DNA of 45,339 nt. Origin: Ophryocystis elektroscirrha (lineage: Eukaryota; Apicomplexa; Conoidasida; Neogregarinorida; Ophryocystidae). The stretch's first letter is position 1. Every line of letters starts with the position of its first letter. The DNA lies in the NCBI GenBank assembly GCA_030141585.1, contig JAQIFP010000043.1, positions 31,084-76,422 on the forward strand. The letters are read 5' to 3'. A program made the translations under genes and the position numbers. The notes under the pieces are model-generated. The model was given only the letters and a program-made list of their open reading frames with translations, did no database searches and was not told the origin of the DNA. Shown here one piece after another: positions 1-12,918 of this stretch.

Positions 1-190
1 TAATAATATTATTATTGTTATTATTGATAATATAATTATTATTATTATTAATGTTATTATTAATATATTATTAATAATATTAATATTATTATTAAGAACT
101 AATTGTTAATTATTATTATTATTATTAAGAATTAATTATTAATTATTAATTATAAAGAATAATTATAAAAAATAATTATTAAATATAATT
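1..190. repeat. AT-only TTA/TAA-rich low-complexity tract
   Basis: The first 190 bases are almost entirely A and T, built from irregular TTA, TAA and ATT triplets with no open coding frame. The tract lies directly downstream of the last recognisable exon of the AP-3 delta gene, so it is either 3' flank or the start of another intron of that gene. Confidence 0.8.
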
Positions 191-191
191 A

Positions 192-3100
192 TTAAGAATA
201 TGGATATATTACCATGTGACTTACTAGTTCAAATAATCGATTAATGAGTAGCTTTAAATACTCGGAAGGATTTGATATGGACTCAACTACTGTTCTTATT
301 TTATTTTGGTAAGATATTGGAAAATGGTTGATTAGGTCTTCTATTATTTTCATCTCTATATCCGACAAACATAACTGAAGAACCTCGTTTATGTGTAAGC
401 CTGAAGCCAAAATACAGTATAAAATTATAAGTACATTAATAAATAAATTATGTATAAATAAATTAAAATAATATATTAATTGTATTAAATATTATTATTA
501 TTAATTATATTAATTAATTTTATAGTTATATTATTTATAATTATTTTTTATTAGCTTACTACTAATTTCATGTGTCAATAGTATACGTTATTGTGTTCAT
601 TACCGAGCAATGATATTATGGATATCAAAAATTCTTTTATGTCACTACTTATTGAAGAATCAAAATTATCAACTTCCGCTTTTTCAAATAAATCTTTCGA
701 TTCAGAGCTTGACACATCCGTTGAACTAGTACAGGAAAGGTTTTTCGGAATAGCTGGCTCCTAACTTAATTTGTCAGTTCAGAGTTATATTGCAATTATT
801 TTATATATTTAAAATTACTTGATTAATAGGATCATTTTGCGCAAAGGTAACAATGGTTTCGTTACATTCAGTTATCCATAAGAAAAGAGAAAACATTTTT
901 AAAAGAAATGTTCTATAACCAGTTATTTAACATGAAAAAAAAAGGTATATACATATACGTATATATAGATATATATATACATATAAAATTACATATATCT
1001 TCACATATGCATATACATTTATATGCATATATATACACAATAATACATAAATATATATTCATATATATATAACATATATATATTATATATATGTATAACA
1101 TATATATATATATATATATATATAACATATGTATATAACATACATACATATATATATGTATTTATATATATATGTGTTTATATATATATGTATTTATATA
1201 AATATGCATATACATATACATATTCATATACATAAATATATGTATATAAATATGTAGTATAAGTAAACGCTTAAATACATATAATATATATTATAGAGCA
1301 GACGTAGAATTACATATGCAAATTAGTGTAAAGTAGATGTTATGTTCACAAAATAGGCGTATACTATATAACATTTATGATATATAACTGGGACATCAAA
1401 GTAAATGCACTGATATATTATGGTTTGTTTGTGAATTTAATTTATAGTTAAATATAAGTTTTTTATATATATTGAATACGTGTATAATGGATTACTAAGA
1501 ATACATACCTGATGTAGGAATTATCATTTATTAATACTTTAAATTGTTTATGTACTTCATTAACACATAAGTTTTCTATTGTAGCGATTCGGGCTAAGAG
1601 ATAAACGTATGAATGGAAATCTTTCGCAACGGCAAAATTGTTCCTAAGTATTTGAAAAATGTATTTAATAAAAGAAGGAATAGTATCTGAAGTTATACCA
1701 ACTAAATTTAATTGATTTATACAAAATTTTAAGAAAAAATTTTATCTATTTATTATTTAATTTTTAACTATTGCCTTACGCGCATCCCACGTCTAAAATT
1801 GCATGCAAAAACTCTGGATTTTGAGCTCCATAAACAAGAAAGTTTTTGCATAAGGATTTAAAGTTTTCCGAAGTTATTAGAGATTGCAGTATATTGATTG
1901 AACTTATTTTTGTGGCAGTATCCATTAATGAAATTAATTCCGATATCTTGAAATAGCTCAATTTTTATAAATTTATTTATTTTACTTAATAATATTCTGT
2001 GTTATACTTTTACATAACAATATCAAAAATGAAGTATATCAATTTATATGTGAGGTATATATAAACTAAAATGTTGATTAATTTGATTATTAGTATTTAT
2101 TTAATATTGTTTATATTTATGTTTGAACTCACGTCAATTAACAAATTAATATATAATGTTATATTTAGTCAAATAATTGCAAGTATTTAGTTATATTTCA
2201 TTTAAAGAACATACTTTGGACAATATTTGAGTGTAATAATTAGAGGAAAGAATGACAGCTTTAAAGTGAGGCTGTGATTTAAGTAATTCGGCAATGGACT
2301 GAACGGCTAAGCATAGTAAATTAAAATTCAAAGAATTCATGTAAAGCTCTATCAATCGGTCCAAACAAATTTCTACAAGATCTTGGTAGGACAAGAAATA
2401 TTGTAAAACAAAAATAATTATTTCGATACATACTGATTCACTTAAATTAGACGTAGCCAATGATTTTTTGAAATAAATAGCTAATTTTGTTTGTAGTCGG
2501 GGTTCTACTGGGTATAGATAATAAAAACATTTTATTAATTTCATGGTTATAACTGGTGAATCAAAATTATTGTTAGTTAAAAGTGTATATAGACTTGGTA
2601 TAAGATTTACGTAATTAGCTGGGTTCATAGATATGAGCTCAAGATATACAGATACTGCACATATAAGAACAGCTACTTCTGAATCTTGTAAAAAAACTTT
2701 AATTCTTTCAACAATATCTGGTAATATAGTAGGATATTTGATGGATATTCGTAATAAAGCGGTCAGTACTCTAATCCGAATATATGGGTCAGAGGAAGTA
2801 ATCAAATCGCAAATATCCTTATTTATGTCGCGTGCAACATCCGCAGTGCACATATTACTAATACATTTAAGTGTTAATGGACAGATATTCCTTTTATATA
2901 AATCTTTTTTAAATAAATTAATGGCAAGTAAGGCTATAGATGAATTATTTTCATTAAATGTAGCTCCACATACGTGGTAACCAATTTGTTTACTATGCTT
3001 ATTGGAGGAACTCATAGTTTCCAAGCAAGCGAAAGGAAACCAGTCAAGCTCATAACCGAACATGCGTAAATACCACATATTTATTAAACATTTTGACTTT

Positions 3101-3216
3101 TGATGAACGTTTCCGTTTTGATAAGTAGTATGCATACTTTGTAATACTGACTGGATATATTCATGCTCTTTGCCCACATTGGATCTTATAGTATACACTA
3201 AATCCTTCAAATCCAT
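192..3216 (-). CDS. AP3D1: AP-3 adaptor complex subunit delta, N-terminal adaptin domain
   Basis: This is the large delta subunit of the AP-3 clathrin-adaptor complex, which sorts cargo from endosome or Golgi to lysosome-like organelles. Exons on the minus strand are about 3216-2215, 1946-1780, 1701-1509, 912-819, 760-604 and 400-192. Exon 1 starts MDLKDLVYTIR and carries the adaptin HEAT-like solenoid, including YLRMFGYELDWFPF, an IGYHV segment, DLITSSDPYIRIRVLTALLR and YPVEPRLQTKLAIYF. All of these line up with delta-adaptins as I recall them. The exon at 760-604 encodes a Ser/Asp/Glu-rich stretch. Most junctions are phase-consistent, but exon 2 to exon 3 (1780 to 1701) is off by one base with the GTAAGG donor. 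The 3' end at TAA 192 is provisional, because a GTAATA donor near 212 could lead to exons outside the window. The predicted protein is about 600 residues, shorter than animal delta subunits. Confidence 0.9.
913..1508. repeat. TA-rich microsatellite intron of AP-3 delta
   Basis: This is the intron between AP-3 delta exons 3 and 4. About 940-1260 is a chain of TATATA, CATATA and GTATAT steps, with no support for coding. Short open frames here encode only Tyr/Ile/Met-rich repeat translations. Confidence 0.7.
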
Positions 3217-3394
3217 TTGTGCCTGCTCGGTATATAATATTTAGTCAAATTATATATATATCTAGTTTCATGCATCATATTTTTATTACAATTCGTTATA
3301 TATAAGAATATAGCTATAAATTTATAAATTAAAAAAAAAAAAAGATATAATTAAATATATATGCATAATACGCAGGAAGTTATTAATAAAAAAG

Positions 3395-4066
3395 TTATTT
3401 AAAAATATGTTTTTGAAATAATACAGATGTTTTCTCTATCTTGGTTCCAGGTATTAGATTATCAAAAATATCATTAAGCTCACTGCAATTAAAAGTATTT
3501 GTGTTTATAATCATTACTGTAATTTTTTTAAAGAAACATTCATTGAATCTACGATTTTTCTGGCAGCTTTTGGCAAGTATGGCTCAGTAAAATGTGCAAG
3601 TATATATATGGCTTCTAATAGCGTGCGACAAACCTATTATAATAAACATTAAAATTATATAGTTACAATTTTTCTTTTAGTTAAACAAGGTTCTTCCCAT
3701 GGAGCGTGTGATGTTAAGTATTTGTTTGTTGATCTCCACATATTCAATACTGTTTCCAAAGCAGCCTACTTTTTTATTGAAGTTTGTAATAATAAAATCT
3801 AGTTTTTGGTAATATGTACTCAAGTTATTTAATTAGATAATGTGTAATATTAATAGATAATTTGTTGCATTTAAAATTACTACATAATTATTATTATATT
3901 TTTCTAGTATGTGTTTAAAATATATTATAACTCAAATAAATCTAATATTATGTATTTTTAAAATACATGATATTAAACTATAATTTTTACTATATGCAAT
4001 TTAATTTAGTTATATAATCAACTTATTATCAACATAAATTATATACACAGTATCAATTTGATTGTT

Positions 4067-4129
<63 letters not shown>

Positions 4130-4236
4130 TACACTTATATATATAAATATACATATACACATATATATAATATACATATACATATACATATATATATATA
4201 ATATATATACACATATATATATAAATATATACATAT

Positions 4237-4295
<59 letters not shown>

Positions 4296-4899
4296 AACCC
4301 TAAATAGATTTATTTAAAATTAACTATTAATAAATTTATTTTTGTTTACCTGAAGTCTAAAAGTTACGAATGATTTATGAACAGCTTCTTTCATTTCTTT
4401 CAAAGAAAAAGGCGTATCATCTTGATTGACAGCTTCTTCTGGAATCAAACCCTATTAAATACTTAAGCAAATGACTCTTTACATCACAGTATTTAAAACA
4501 CAATCCGAAACCTCTATTTACAAGATTTCCTATTGTGTCAGCAAGCTCCGAGTTATTTAAAACCCACATCATTTGTATGTTCAGTCTTAAATCTTTTCCA
4601 ATTTCAGCTGTCTTCATTAACAAAAATCTAAAGTAATATAAATATTATAATTATTAATCAGTAATGTATTGACTATTCATCGTATTTTTATATAATAGAA
4701 TTAATATTATATAAGTTCTTCATATATATATATCCCTTATATATATATTCTTTATATATATATTTCTTATATATATATATTCCTTATATATATATTCCCT
4801 ATATATATATTTCCTATATATATATGTCCTATATATATATATAGTCCTTTAAGATAGGTCCAAAAACGCTTTGTTAAAATTATTAATTATTATATTCAC

Positions 4900-4947
<48 letters not shown>

Positions 4948-6875
4948 CAAAGATTGTTATTAAAATAAGCAATTTGTTAATATAATAATTCATTTAACTT
5001 ATAAAATTTAGTTGTATGTATATATATATACTAAAACAATATTGAAATAATTTAATTATTTTAAAGTAAATTGATAAATTGCTTAATATAAAATTTGTAT
5101 TTTAATTTTATTTGTGTATTGGAGCAAAGAAAGGTTACAAGCACAGCTTACCTCAAAACATCACTATCCGCAGTTTTCAAAACTTCTACGGGATCGATTA
5201 CATTATCAAAGGATTTTGACATTTTGCGGCCATCATTAGCAGTAATGAAGCCGTGAGCCAATATGGTTTCTAGAAACCATAAGATTATTACCACAATTTA
5301 CTTGGTAAAGGAAGCTTGGCAGATAAAAGCATGCATGGCCATATAACAGAATGGAACCATAATATATCTTTTCCTATAATTTGACAATTTGCTGGCCAAA
5401 ACGTTTTTTTAGAGTTCTCGGTGTTCTCAAAATAACGGATACCTACAATACAAGTTATATTTTCAATAGTATACGTGCAAATTTCGATTTCTTGTAAGAA
5501 ATTGATTAAATTAAGAGTAAATAACGCTATACTACCTATTTTACTGATATATGTATAAAAATGTAGCCAGTAGTTTTAAAAAAAAAGTGTGACCTGATAA
5601 ATAGTTGCTCAAAGCGTCGAACCACACATACATTATATGATCTGGATTATTTTGTACGGGAATTCCCCATTTAAAAGTAGTTCGACTGATTGAAAGATCT
5701 TCGAGTGGTTCCTCAAGACGAGTCAAAATCTCTGTTCTCCGCTCAATCGGAACGATAAAAGAAGGGTGTGTATTAATATGTTCAATAAGAGTTTTTTGGT
5801 ATTTAGACATGCAAAAAAAATAAGATTCCTCTTCCATCTTAATATATGGCTTATCAGTAAAAGGGTCTTTATAGTTAGTTTTAGCGGCAACTGATTCCGT
5901 AACAAAAGTTTCTTCTCGCACATCATACCAGCCGGTGTAGGTACCCAAGTATATATCTCCGTTTTCTTCACAAAGGCTCCAAAGCTTTTGGGCGTGTTTA
6001 TGGTGAAAATCGTAAGATGTCCGTATATACTCATCATTACTAATGTTCAGTTGTTCATTTAATGACTAGAAAATTATATGCACCAAATTTATATCTGTGT
6101 ACTTGAAAATTCTTCACGTATAAATCGCACACTTCTTGAGGCGTTATACCTCTCTCTTCCGCCGCTGTAGCTACCTTTTGCCCGTGCTCATCTGTTCCCG
6201 TTAAAAACATTACATCACTTCCATATATGCGATAATACCGAGACAAAACATCTACAATTTATGTATATCTATATTAATGATGGTAATTATAATAATAATA
6301 AGAATAAATAAATAATAAATAAATTAATAAATATTTATTATAAAAATAATAATAATAATTATTATAACATTTATAAATAAATACAAAATCTATATTATAG
6401 GAAGCTTTTTTATGTATTAGTCATAATTACGGTGTAGGTAATAAATTAATATATTTATAAATACTGTAATATAAATTATTTTATCTATAGGTATAGGAAT
6501 TTTATTAATTGTTGTGCTATAATTGTCATATAAATAATATAATAGAAAATTGTTTACTAGAACTGCGTAATACTGATCGGAAAAAAAAAAGCTGCACACG
6601 TATATTATTAATAATTGAACAGTACAGCTTATAGCAATAATTCTGTATTCTGAGACTATATTCAATGATTATAATTATTTTTAGAATTCAGTTACTCTTT
6701 ATATGACACATGTTGATATATATATAAAGCAAATGCGCATTGTATGTAGACATTTACAAATAATTTTTTTTTGTTATAAAGTACCAGCTATGACTGCCTC
6801 ATAAGCGTGACCAATGTGTGGTGGGGCATTAGTGTAATTTATAGCGGTAGTCAAATATACTTTTTCATTTTTCAT
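3395..6875 (-). CDS. MARS: Methionyl-tRNA synthetase, zinc-free type
   Basis: This is a class I synthetase that charges tRNA-Met. Nine minus-strand exons (6875-6785, 6251-6103, 6065-5594, 5442-5302, 5269-5152, 4627-4483, 4451-4350, 3633-3518, 3482-3395) join in frame to 473 residues. HIGH is at residues about 20-23 in [11 protein letters not shown]. It is followed by [24 protein letters not shown], a [11 protein letters not shown] segment, [13 protein letters not shown], and KMSKS at about 300-304 in [12 protein letters not shown]. The helical anticodon-binding region contains [11 protein letters not shown] and [12 protein letters not shown]. No Cys-X2-Cys zinc knuckle appears between GWYDV and the KMSKS loop, which places it with the zinc-free, bacterial- or trypanosomatid-like MetRS rather than the animal cytosolic form. 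The N-terminus lacks an obvious transit peptide and no C-terminal tRNA-binding extension is present. Introns range from 31 nt to over 700 nt. Confidence 0.95.
4070..4290. repeat. (TA)n microsatellite in MetRS intron 7
   Basis: This is a long run of alternating TA with scattered CATA and AATA interruptions. It occupies much of the 716-nt intron 3634-4349 of the methionyl-tRNA synthetase gene. Open frames on both strands here are repeat translations. Confidence 0.9.
4717..4940. repeat. Minisatellite of YCCTTATATATAT units plus (TA)n
   Basis: Between about 4717 and 4850 the pattern CCTTATATATATATT or close variants (CTTT, TCCC, TCCT before the TA run) repeats about seven to nine times with a spacing of 15-20 bases. 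A pure (TA)n tract follows at 4900-4938. Both are inside MetRS intron 5 (4628-5151). Confidence 0.75.
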
Positions 6876-7117
6876 TGTTTTTTTCTAAGAGGTCCCTTAT
6901 CAAAACTTTTTTTTTTGAGTTATAGTTAATGATTACTCTTTAAGAATGTGTTCTTAGTTTGTTGCGTAATTTTAATAAAAGCAGTTACACAATTTTGTTA
7001 TTGTAGACAACACATAGTATTTTATTCAAAGCTATATTTTTGTCAAAACCCAATCTAATATATTTTTTATATTATTCTTTCAAGTTCACTCGCATAACCT
7101 AATAATTTCAAAATTTA

Positions 7118-8676
7118 TTAATATATTTTACTTAGTGTAAAATTGATTATTTCAGCTGCAGGAATACTTGGAGGTTTGTCAGAGGCTGATATGAAATGAA
7201 CACGGTCACCTCTGATTTCCCACGTTTTCTTTTCCATTAGGTTCTCTAATAAGTATTTTAACTATATAATGGAAAATACACTACTATAGTTAAATATATA
7301 TATATATAAATATAGATATGTATAAATATATAAAATATTTATTAATATATATATAAAGATAAATACAAGTATACATATAAACATATTTATATGTATATAT
7401 ATGTAAATATATAAGTATATATAAATATATATAAGTTTATATACAAACATATATATAAATTTATATTTGAATACATATTTATATGTGTATAATAAGAGGT
7501 ATAAATATATATATAAATACATATATAAATATGCATAAATATATATCTATATAAATACATATAAGCTTATATACAAATTTATATATACTCAAATATATAT
7601 TATATATATGTATGTATAATAATTTCGAAAAATTAATCACCTTCATATGAAGCAGGAATAATAATATGTGTAGATAGGTTCATTTGTTGAACAAACTCGA
7701 CAAGTTTTTTATCGCTTTCTAGCATCAAAAGCTGCTTGGCGTGATTTATATCAATAGATTCATGCGAATGGGCTAAAGAATACGCTAATTGCTGTCTCAA
7801 ATTTTCAAGAACTTTTTTTGATGGTTCTGCTAATAACCCGGATGAAAAATTTTGGAGTAATTGAGTTGCCTAGAAAAGTTTTATAATTTTTATTCTTAAT
7901 GAAATATAAATTGACCATTTTAAATATATGCAGCCTAAAAATTTATATATATTTCTATTATTTAATATTCAAAAATATACTATATATATATATGTATATA
8001 TATATTTATTAATAGTCTATGCATTTGGCTAAACACCTATCAATTATATTTTATTCAAACTCTATTAGATATATATATATATATATATATAATTTATAAT
8101 TAATTATATTAATAATAAATTAGCCTAGTGTATAAATTATTAATAAGTATATATATATATGTGATAATTTGATAAATAATTAAATATTCGTATTTGAATT
8201 ATATTTACTTTAGAATAATTTCCAGTCATTAAAGTCATTTCAAGCTCAGTGGCGTTGCATATGGCAGGATGCTGTCTCTCTTTAGAGTTGAGACGGCCAA
8301 GAAGACTGTGAAAGTCTCCAGAATTATTAGAAGACAATAAATAAACTAATTGTACAGAATATAAGGGTATTTTACGTTCACTTGGTTCCTGCCTTAAGAT
8401 GAATATATATATATAACATACTTTAATTAATGTATACAAATTTTCAAGCAAATTAAACGTTGTGCTGAAATTCATTACATCATGCCTAATTAAGTGCAGT
8501 ATGCAGCACATTTCATATATTGATCTCAAACGTAATAAACTATCATATGATAGCTTTTGCAAAACTCCCTACAAACATATTTTGCCTCAGATATATTTTA
8601 GAAACATTTAAAAGAAAATAATATCAATCTTCTCATAAATCTACACCTACCCACAAACATATTTACATATATACTT

Positions 8677-8709
<33 letters not shown>

Positions 8710-8976
8710 AATACATATAAATATATATATCTACAGACAAATATACATATATATGAATATATACATACATATAAATATATACATAAATATAAATATATAC
8801 ATACATATAAATATATACATACATATAAATATATATATATATATATAAATATTAATATGTATATATATATACTTATAAATATATATATTCATATATATAT
8901 ATACATATAAATATATATCTAAATATAAATATATATATACATACATATACATATTTAAATATACATATATATACAG

Positions 8977-9030
<54 letters not shown>

Positions 9031-9422
9031 TATTAGAGATTATTATAAAAAAATTAAATATAATAAAATATTTTCAAACATTTATATGTGTAATTATTAC
9101 ATACACATAAACTCATGTATATGTACTCTATATATAAAAAAATAGACCGTATAAAAAGGAGAAAAATGTATAATTAGAAGATATAGAATATATAGATAAT
9201 ATAAAATCATGAAGCATTAATTTTATAATATTTGCTTATATATATATATGTATATAAAATATGTTTATGAATAAGAATTTGTAAAGTAATTACCTGGCAC
9301 GTTATTAACTTAACTTGATTCCATAAATTTCCGAAAGGCTGTATGTTATTTTGATGGCATTCTTTAAGCTGAGATTCAATTTTTAAGATATCACTTTGTA
9401 TTTGAGCATTTTCCACCGACAT
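7118..9422 (-). CDS. PSMD8: 26S proteasome regulatory subunit Rpn12 (PSMD8)
   Basis: This is a lid subunit of the 19S regulatory particle and has a PCI domain. Five minus-strand exons (9422-9294, 8568-8422, 8388-8209, 7869-7641, 7245-7118) join in frame to 270 residues, the expected size for Rpn12. The clearest family match is in exons 3 and 4: an [20 protein letters not shown] segment, then [21 protein letters not shown], equivalent to the human region with the EFHTELERL and EGSYNKV motifs. The C-terminal exon carries [15 protein letters not shown], which fits the PCI winged helix. The start is the first ATG of the 5' exon (MSVENAQIQ). The intron between exons 2 and 3 is 33 nt. The other three introns run to hundreds of nt; the first and last are full of TA repeats. 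The start codon faces the SerRS gene across 324 bp. Confidence 0.85.
7280..7620. repeat. TA-rich repeat in Rpn12 intron 4
   Basis: AAATATA, TATAAATA and CATATA units fill most of the intron 7246-7640. There is no coding signal apart from Tyr/Ile/Tyr-rich repeat frames. Confidence 0.8.
8640..9030. repeat. TA-rich repeat with ATACATACATATAAAT units in Rpn12 intron 1
   Basis: This lies in the intron 8569-9293. ATACATACATATAAAT-like units occur several times around 8755-8840, followed by (TA)n. The pattern is compatible with slippage expansion. Confidence 0.75.
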
Positions 9423-9746
9423 TATTTATCGTGCCTAAATTATTTGATATATAAAATATACTGAATTTGCAGAGATACAATACTATATACATATTTTAAA
9501 AAATAGTTGATTATTTTAAGCTTTATTATCACGTAATCTACGGTTTCTTTCAGTGAAGTTCCTACAATGCTTCTTGAAAAAATTTATTAGTTAATTTAGC
9601 CAATAATAGTGCACTGTGTTTTAAAGGGGAGTTAATTTATTTTACATTTATGTATACATTATCAATTCTATTAATATAGTTTAACTAAAAATTTAGGATA
9701 CATGAATTAGTAGCAGTTAGTCTGTCCTTATATATACGGAAAACTA
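9423..9746. promoter_or_regulatory. Shared head-to-head intergenic region, Rpn12 / SerRS
   Basis: This 324-bp gap separates the start codons of divergently transcribed Rpn12 and seryl-tRNA synthetase, so it must hold both promoters. It is AT-rich, and I could not identify a defined motif. Confidence 0.5.
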
Positions 9747-11237
9747 ATGCCTGTACGTTAAAGAATAAATTTCTTTATTTCTCTCAGATAGATATCAATC
9801 TGTTGAGACAAGATAAAGGTGGGAATCCTGAAATTGTAATAAAGTCTCAAAAAAATCGCTGCAGAGACACTTTAATTGTTCAAAAAGTCAGTATTTTCGT
9901 TGAAATCTAATTCATCTATATTCATTTCTTAGGCACTTTACTAAAATCTACATAATAAATTGTATTAAGAAAGATTTTACTATATATATAGCAGCATATA
10001 CCATTTTCATTATATATTACATTATATTATATATATATATATAATATATTAATGGAAATTTTTAATATCTATTGCTATGAATATTATATTATCATATTAA
10101 TAATAATATTATCTAGATTAATATTATTATACTCAAACTTTTATACGATTGTCTATTATAACCAATTATTTTAATATATATAGATATATGTATTTATATG
10201 TATATGCTTATTACCTGATGTTACGAAACGTTGTTGATTTAGGTTATTGATGCTGATACAGAATGGCGTCAAGCATTATTCAAACAAGAACAAAAAAAAA
10301 AAGAATTCAATAGACTCAATAAAGAGATCGCTCAACGCAAAAAATCTAACAAATCGGATCCCTGCGAAGACATAGTTCAACAAATTGATGAACTAAAGAA
10401 AGAAATAGCTCATCTTGAATCTATGACTGTAAAAGCAGAAACAGAGAGAGAAGAACTTACAGCAAAAATAGGAAATGTGCTTTTACCAGGAATTTTGGCT
10501 ACTGATAATGAAGCTCTTAATCCTATTTTAAGAACTTGGGGAAATATTCCTTTGGACTATTCAAACAAAATGAACCATCTTGAAATTATGAATAAGCTTC
10601 AAATATTAGAGACCCGAAAAGGAATCGAAGTAGCTGGTCATAGGCAAGTTATATTAAAATGTATTATATAATTCCTTCAGAGGGTATTTTTTGAAAGGAT
10701 ATGGTGTTTTATTATCTATGGCACTTCAAAATTACGCTATGAATTTTTTACGAAATAAGAATTATATTCCTATACAGCCTCCTTATTTCTTGAAACATCG
10801 AATAATGTCTGAAACAGCTGAACTTGCAGACTTTGACCAATCGTTATATCGAGTAATTTAGTAAATTTATTTTACAAATATTTTTATTTTTAAATAGTAC
10901 TTAATTTAGATTTGCGTTTATTTTAGATTCAAGCTGCAGTTCAGGACGAGTCCTCCAAATTTTCTAATGATTTATTCTTGATAGCGACTTCTGAACAGCC
11001 TTTATGTGCTCTCCACCGAGGAGAAAATATAGAGCCTAAAGCTCTACCCATTAAGTAATAAATAAACTTAAAATAAACTGCATGAAAGAATAAATTACTT
11101 ATTAATTTTTTAATTAAGCTATAAATTAGTTAATTCTTTAAAATGTAATTTTTGTACATAATTTTTTTATACAATAAAACATATTTCACATATAAATAAT
11201 AATAGCTATAATAAATTATTAAAAAATCATACCTTAA

Positions 11238-11280
<43 letters not shown>

Positions 11281-12006
11281 TTATTAGATTTGTTTGAAAT
11301 TGTGTACATTCAGATATGCTGGAATATCTACTTGTTTTCGAAAAGAAGCAGGTTCTCATGGAAAAGATGTTTGGGGGATTTTTCGAGTTCATCAATTTGA
11401 AAAAGTAGAGCAGCTTGTGATTTGCGACCCAAAAAAATCAGAAGAAATGCTGGAAGAAATGATACAAACTTCAGAAGAATTTTATCAATCTTTAAACCTT
11501 CCATATCGTGTAGTTTCTATTGTGGGAGGAGCATTAAATGATGCTGCTGCCAAGAAATATGATTTGGAAGCTTGGTTCCCTGGTTATAATGAATTCAGAG
11601 AACTTGTATCATGTTCTAACTGTACTGATTTTCAGGTAATATTTTATTCATTTAATAAATCAATTATTGATTATATTGTTCAATTCTCTATAAGTTATAA
11701 GTATACGCAATATATTTACGCATATATTATAATATTATTAACATATCTACATATAATTTATATAAATATGAAACTACATAAAGTTACATGGTATTGTAGT
11801 CTCGAGCGCTGAATATTCGATACGGATATAAAAAAGAAATGGAAAGAGAGAAAGCATTCGTCCATATGTTAAATGGCACTTTGATCGCAATTCAACGGAC
11901 TATGTGCTGTATAGTTGAAAATTATCAAGCACCCAACGGCATTCATGTACCGAAGGTTTTAGTCCCCTTTATGGACGGAGTTGAATTCATCCCATTTGAG
12001 CAATGA
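9747..12006 (+). CDS. SARS1: Seryl-tRNA synthetase, cytosolic
   Basis: This is a class II synthetase that charges tRNA-Ser. Seven exons (9747-9752, 9788-9886, 10243-10643, 10681-10852, 10927-11054, 11314-11635, 11800-12006) give 444 residues in one frame. The N-terminal tRNA-binding coiled coil begins [14 protein letters not shown]. The catalytic core includes [27 protein letters not shown] (motif 2 region), [29 protein letters not shown] and [15 protein letters not shown] (motif 3 side). The C-terminus GVEFIPFEQ ends in TGA. Two gene-model details stand out. The first coding exon is only ATGCCT, joined by a GTACGT donor. Intron 3 (10644-10680, 37 nt) must use a GCAAGT donor to keep the frame. 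The gene is the first of three plus-strand genes. Confidence 0.95.
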
Positions 12007-12918
12007 TTAAATGGAGAATGATTATTGATTAATCCTAAACTATACTCTTTTTAACAGTCTTTTGATGTTCATATATGGACTTTATATATATTTATATTTT
12101 TTATACTAATATATGTATAAATATTTTTATGATATATTTCTAGCCATAAATTGAGTATGAGATTAAAATAAATATGAAAGTTACAAAATATATTCAGCAC
12201 ATTTATATGTATATATGCTAAATATAGTCTATTGCAAAATATTCCTGAAACTACACTCAATATATCTCTTAAATTACACTCAAAATATTATATATGTATA
12301 ATTTAGTATTACTCAGACATACAGGACAAATTCTCAGGTAATTTATCTTTTATTCGAATAAATAAAAGATATGTAATATCTATATTAAGCACACAACATC
12401 AAATTGTATAAATAAATAGCTTATAAACTATACGGTGTCAATATTTTACACCATCAATATGAAATGCAATAAACTGCTATTCATAATGAAAGCGTATTAT
12501 GTAAAGAACTAACAGGCACATAACTAATACGTATATCTTGAATAAAATAGATAACTATACAGTAATCAACGTAATTATTCATTGCTTTAATATTAACTTA
12601 ATCATAGATATCACTAACTATGTTGTATTTACTTTATTAACATATATTTATTAAAAAATACTTTGAATATATATTTACATATAAATTATGTTTAATATAT
12701 ATACTAATATGAACATTATTATTTTATTATATAAAAGAATTTTCGCTTATGCAAAGATAAATGAAATTACAGAATACATGGCTAATGCTTTCAGCTTATT
12801 ACAACATACACGGATTTTGAATTTAAGAACGTAGCACAATTAAAATTTTAGTTTCCTGTTACATTGTGCATGCGAGTATACAAAATACTGTACCTACTTG
12901 AAATAAACAATTTGCACT
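12007..12918. other. Intergenic region without recognisable gene, SerRS to thioredoxin
   Basis: About 0.9 kb of AT-rich sequence with only short, low-complexity open frames (one of 63 codons on the minus strand at 12069-12260, Ile/Asn/Tyr-rich and with no support). It presumably holds the SerRS 3' UTR and the thioredoxin promoter. I saw no RNA gene. Confidence 0.6.

Noticed and set aside
2633..2980. 115-codon plus-strand frame
   Set aside because: Antisense shadow of AP-3 delta exon 1.
4010..4307. Tyr/Ile-rich frames on both strands
   Set aside because: Pure (TA)n repeat in a MetRS intron; no codon bias or family match.
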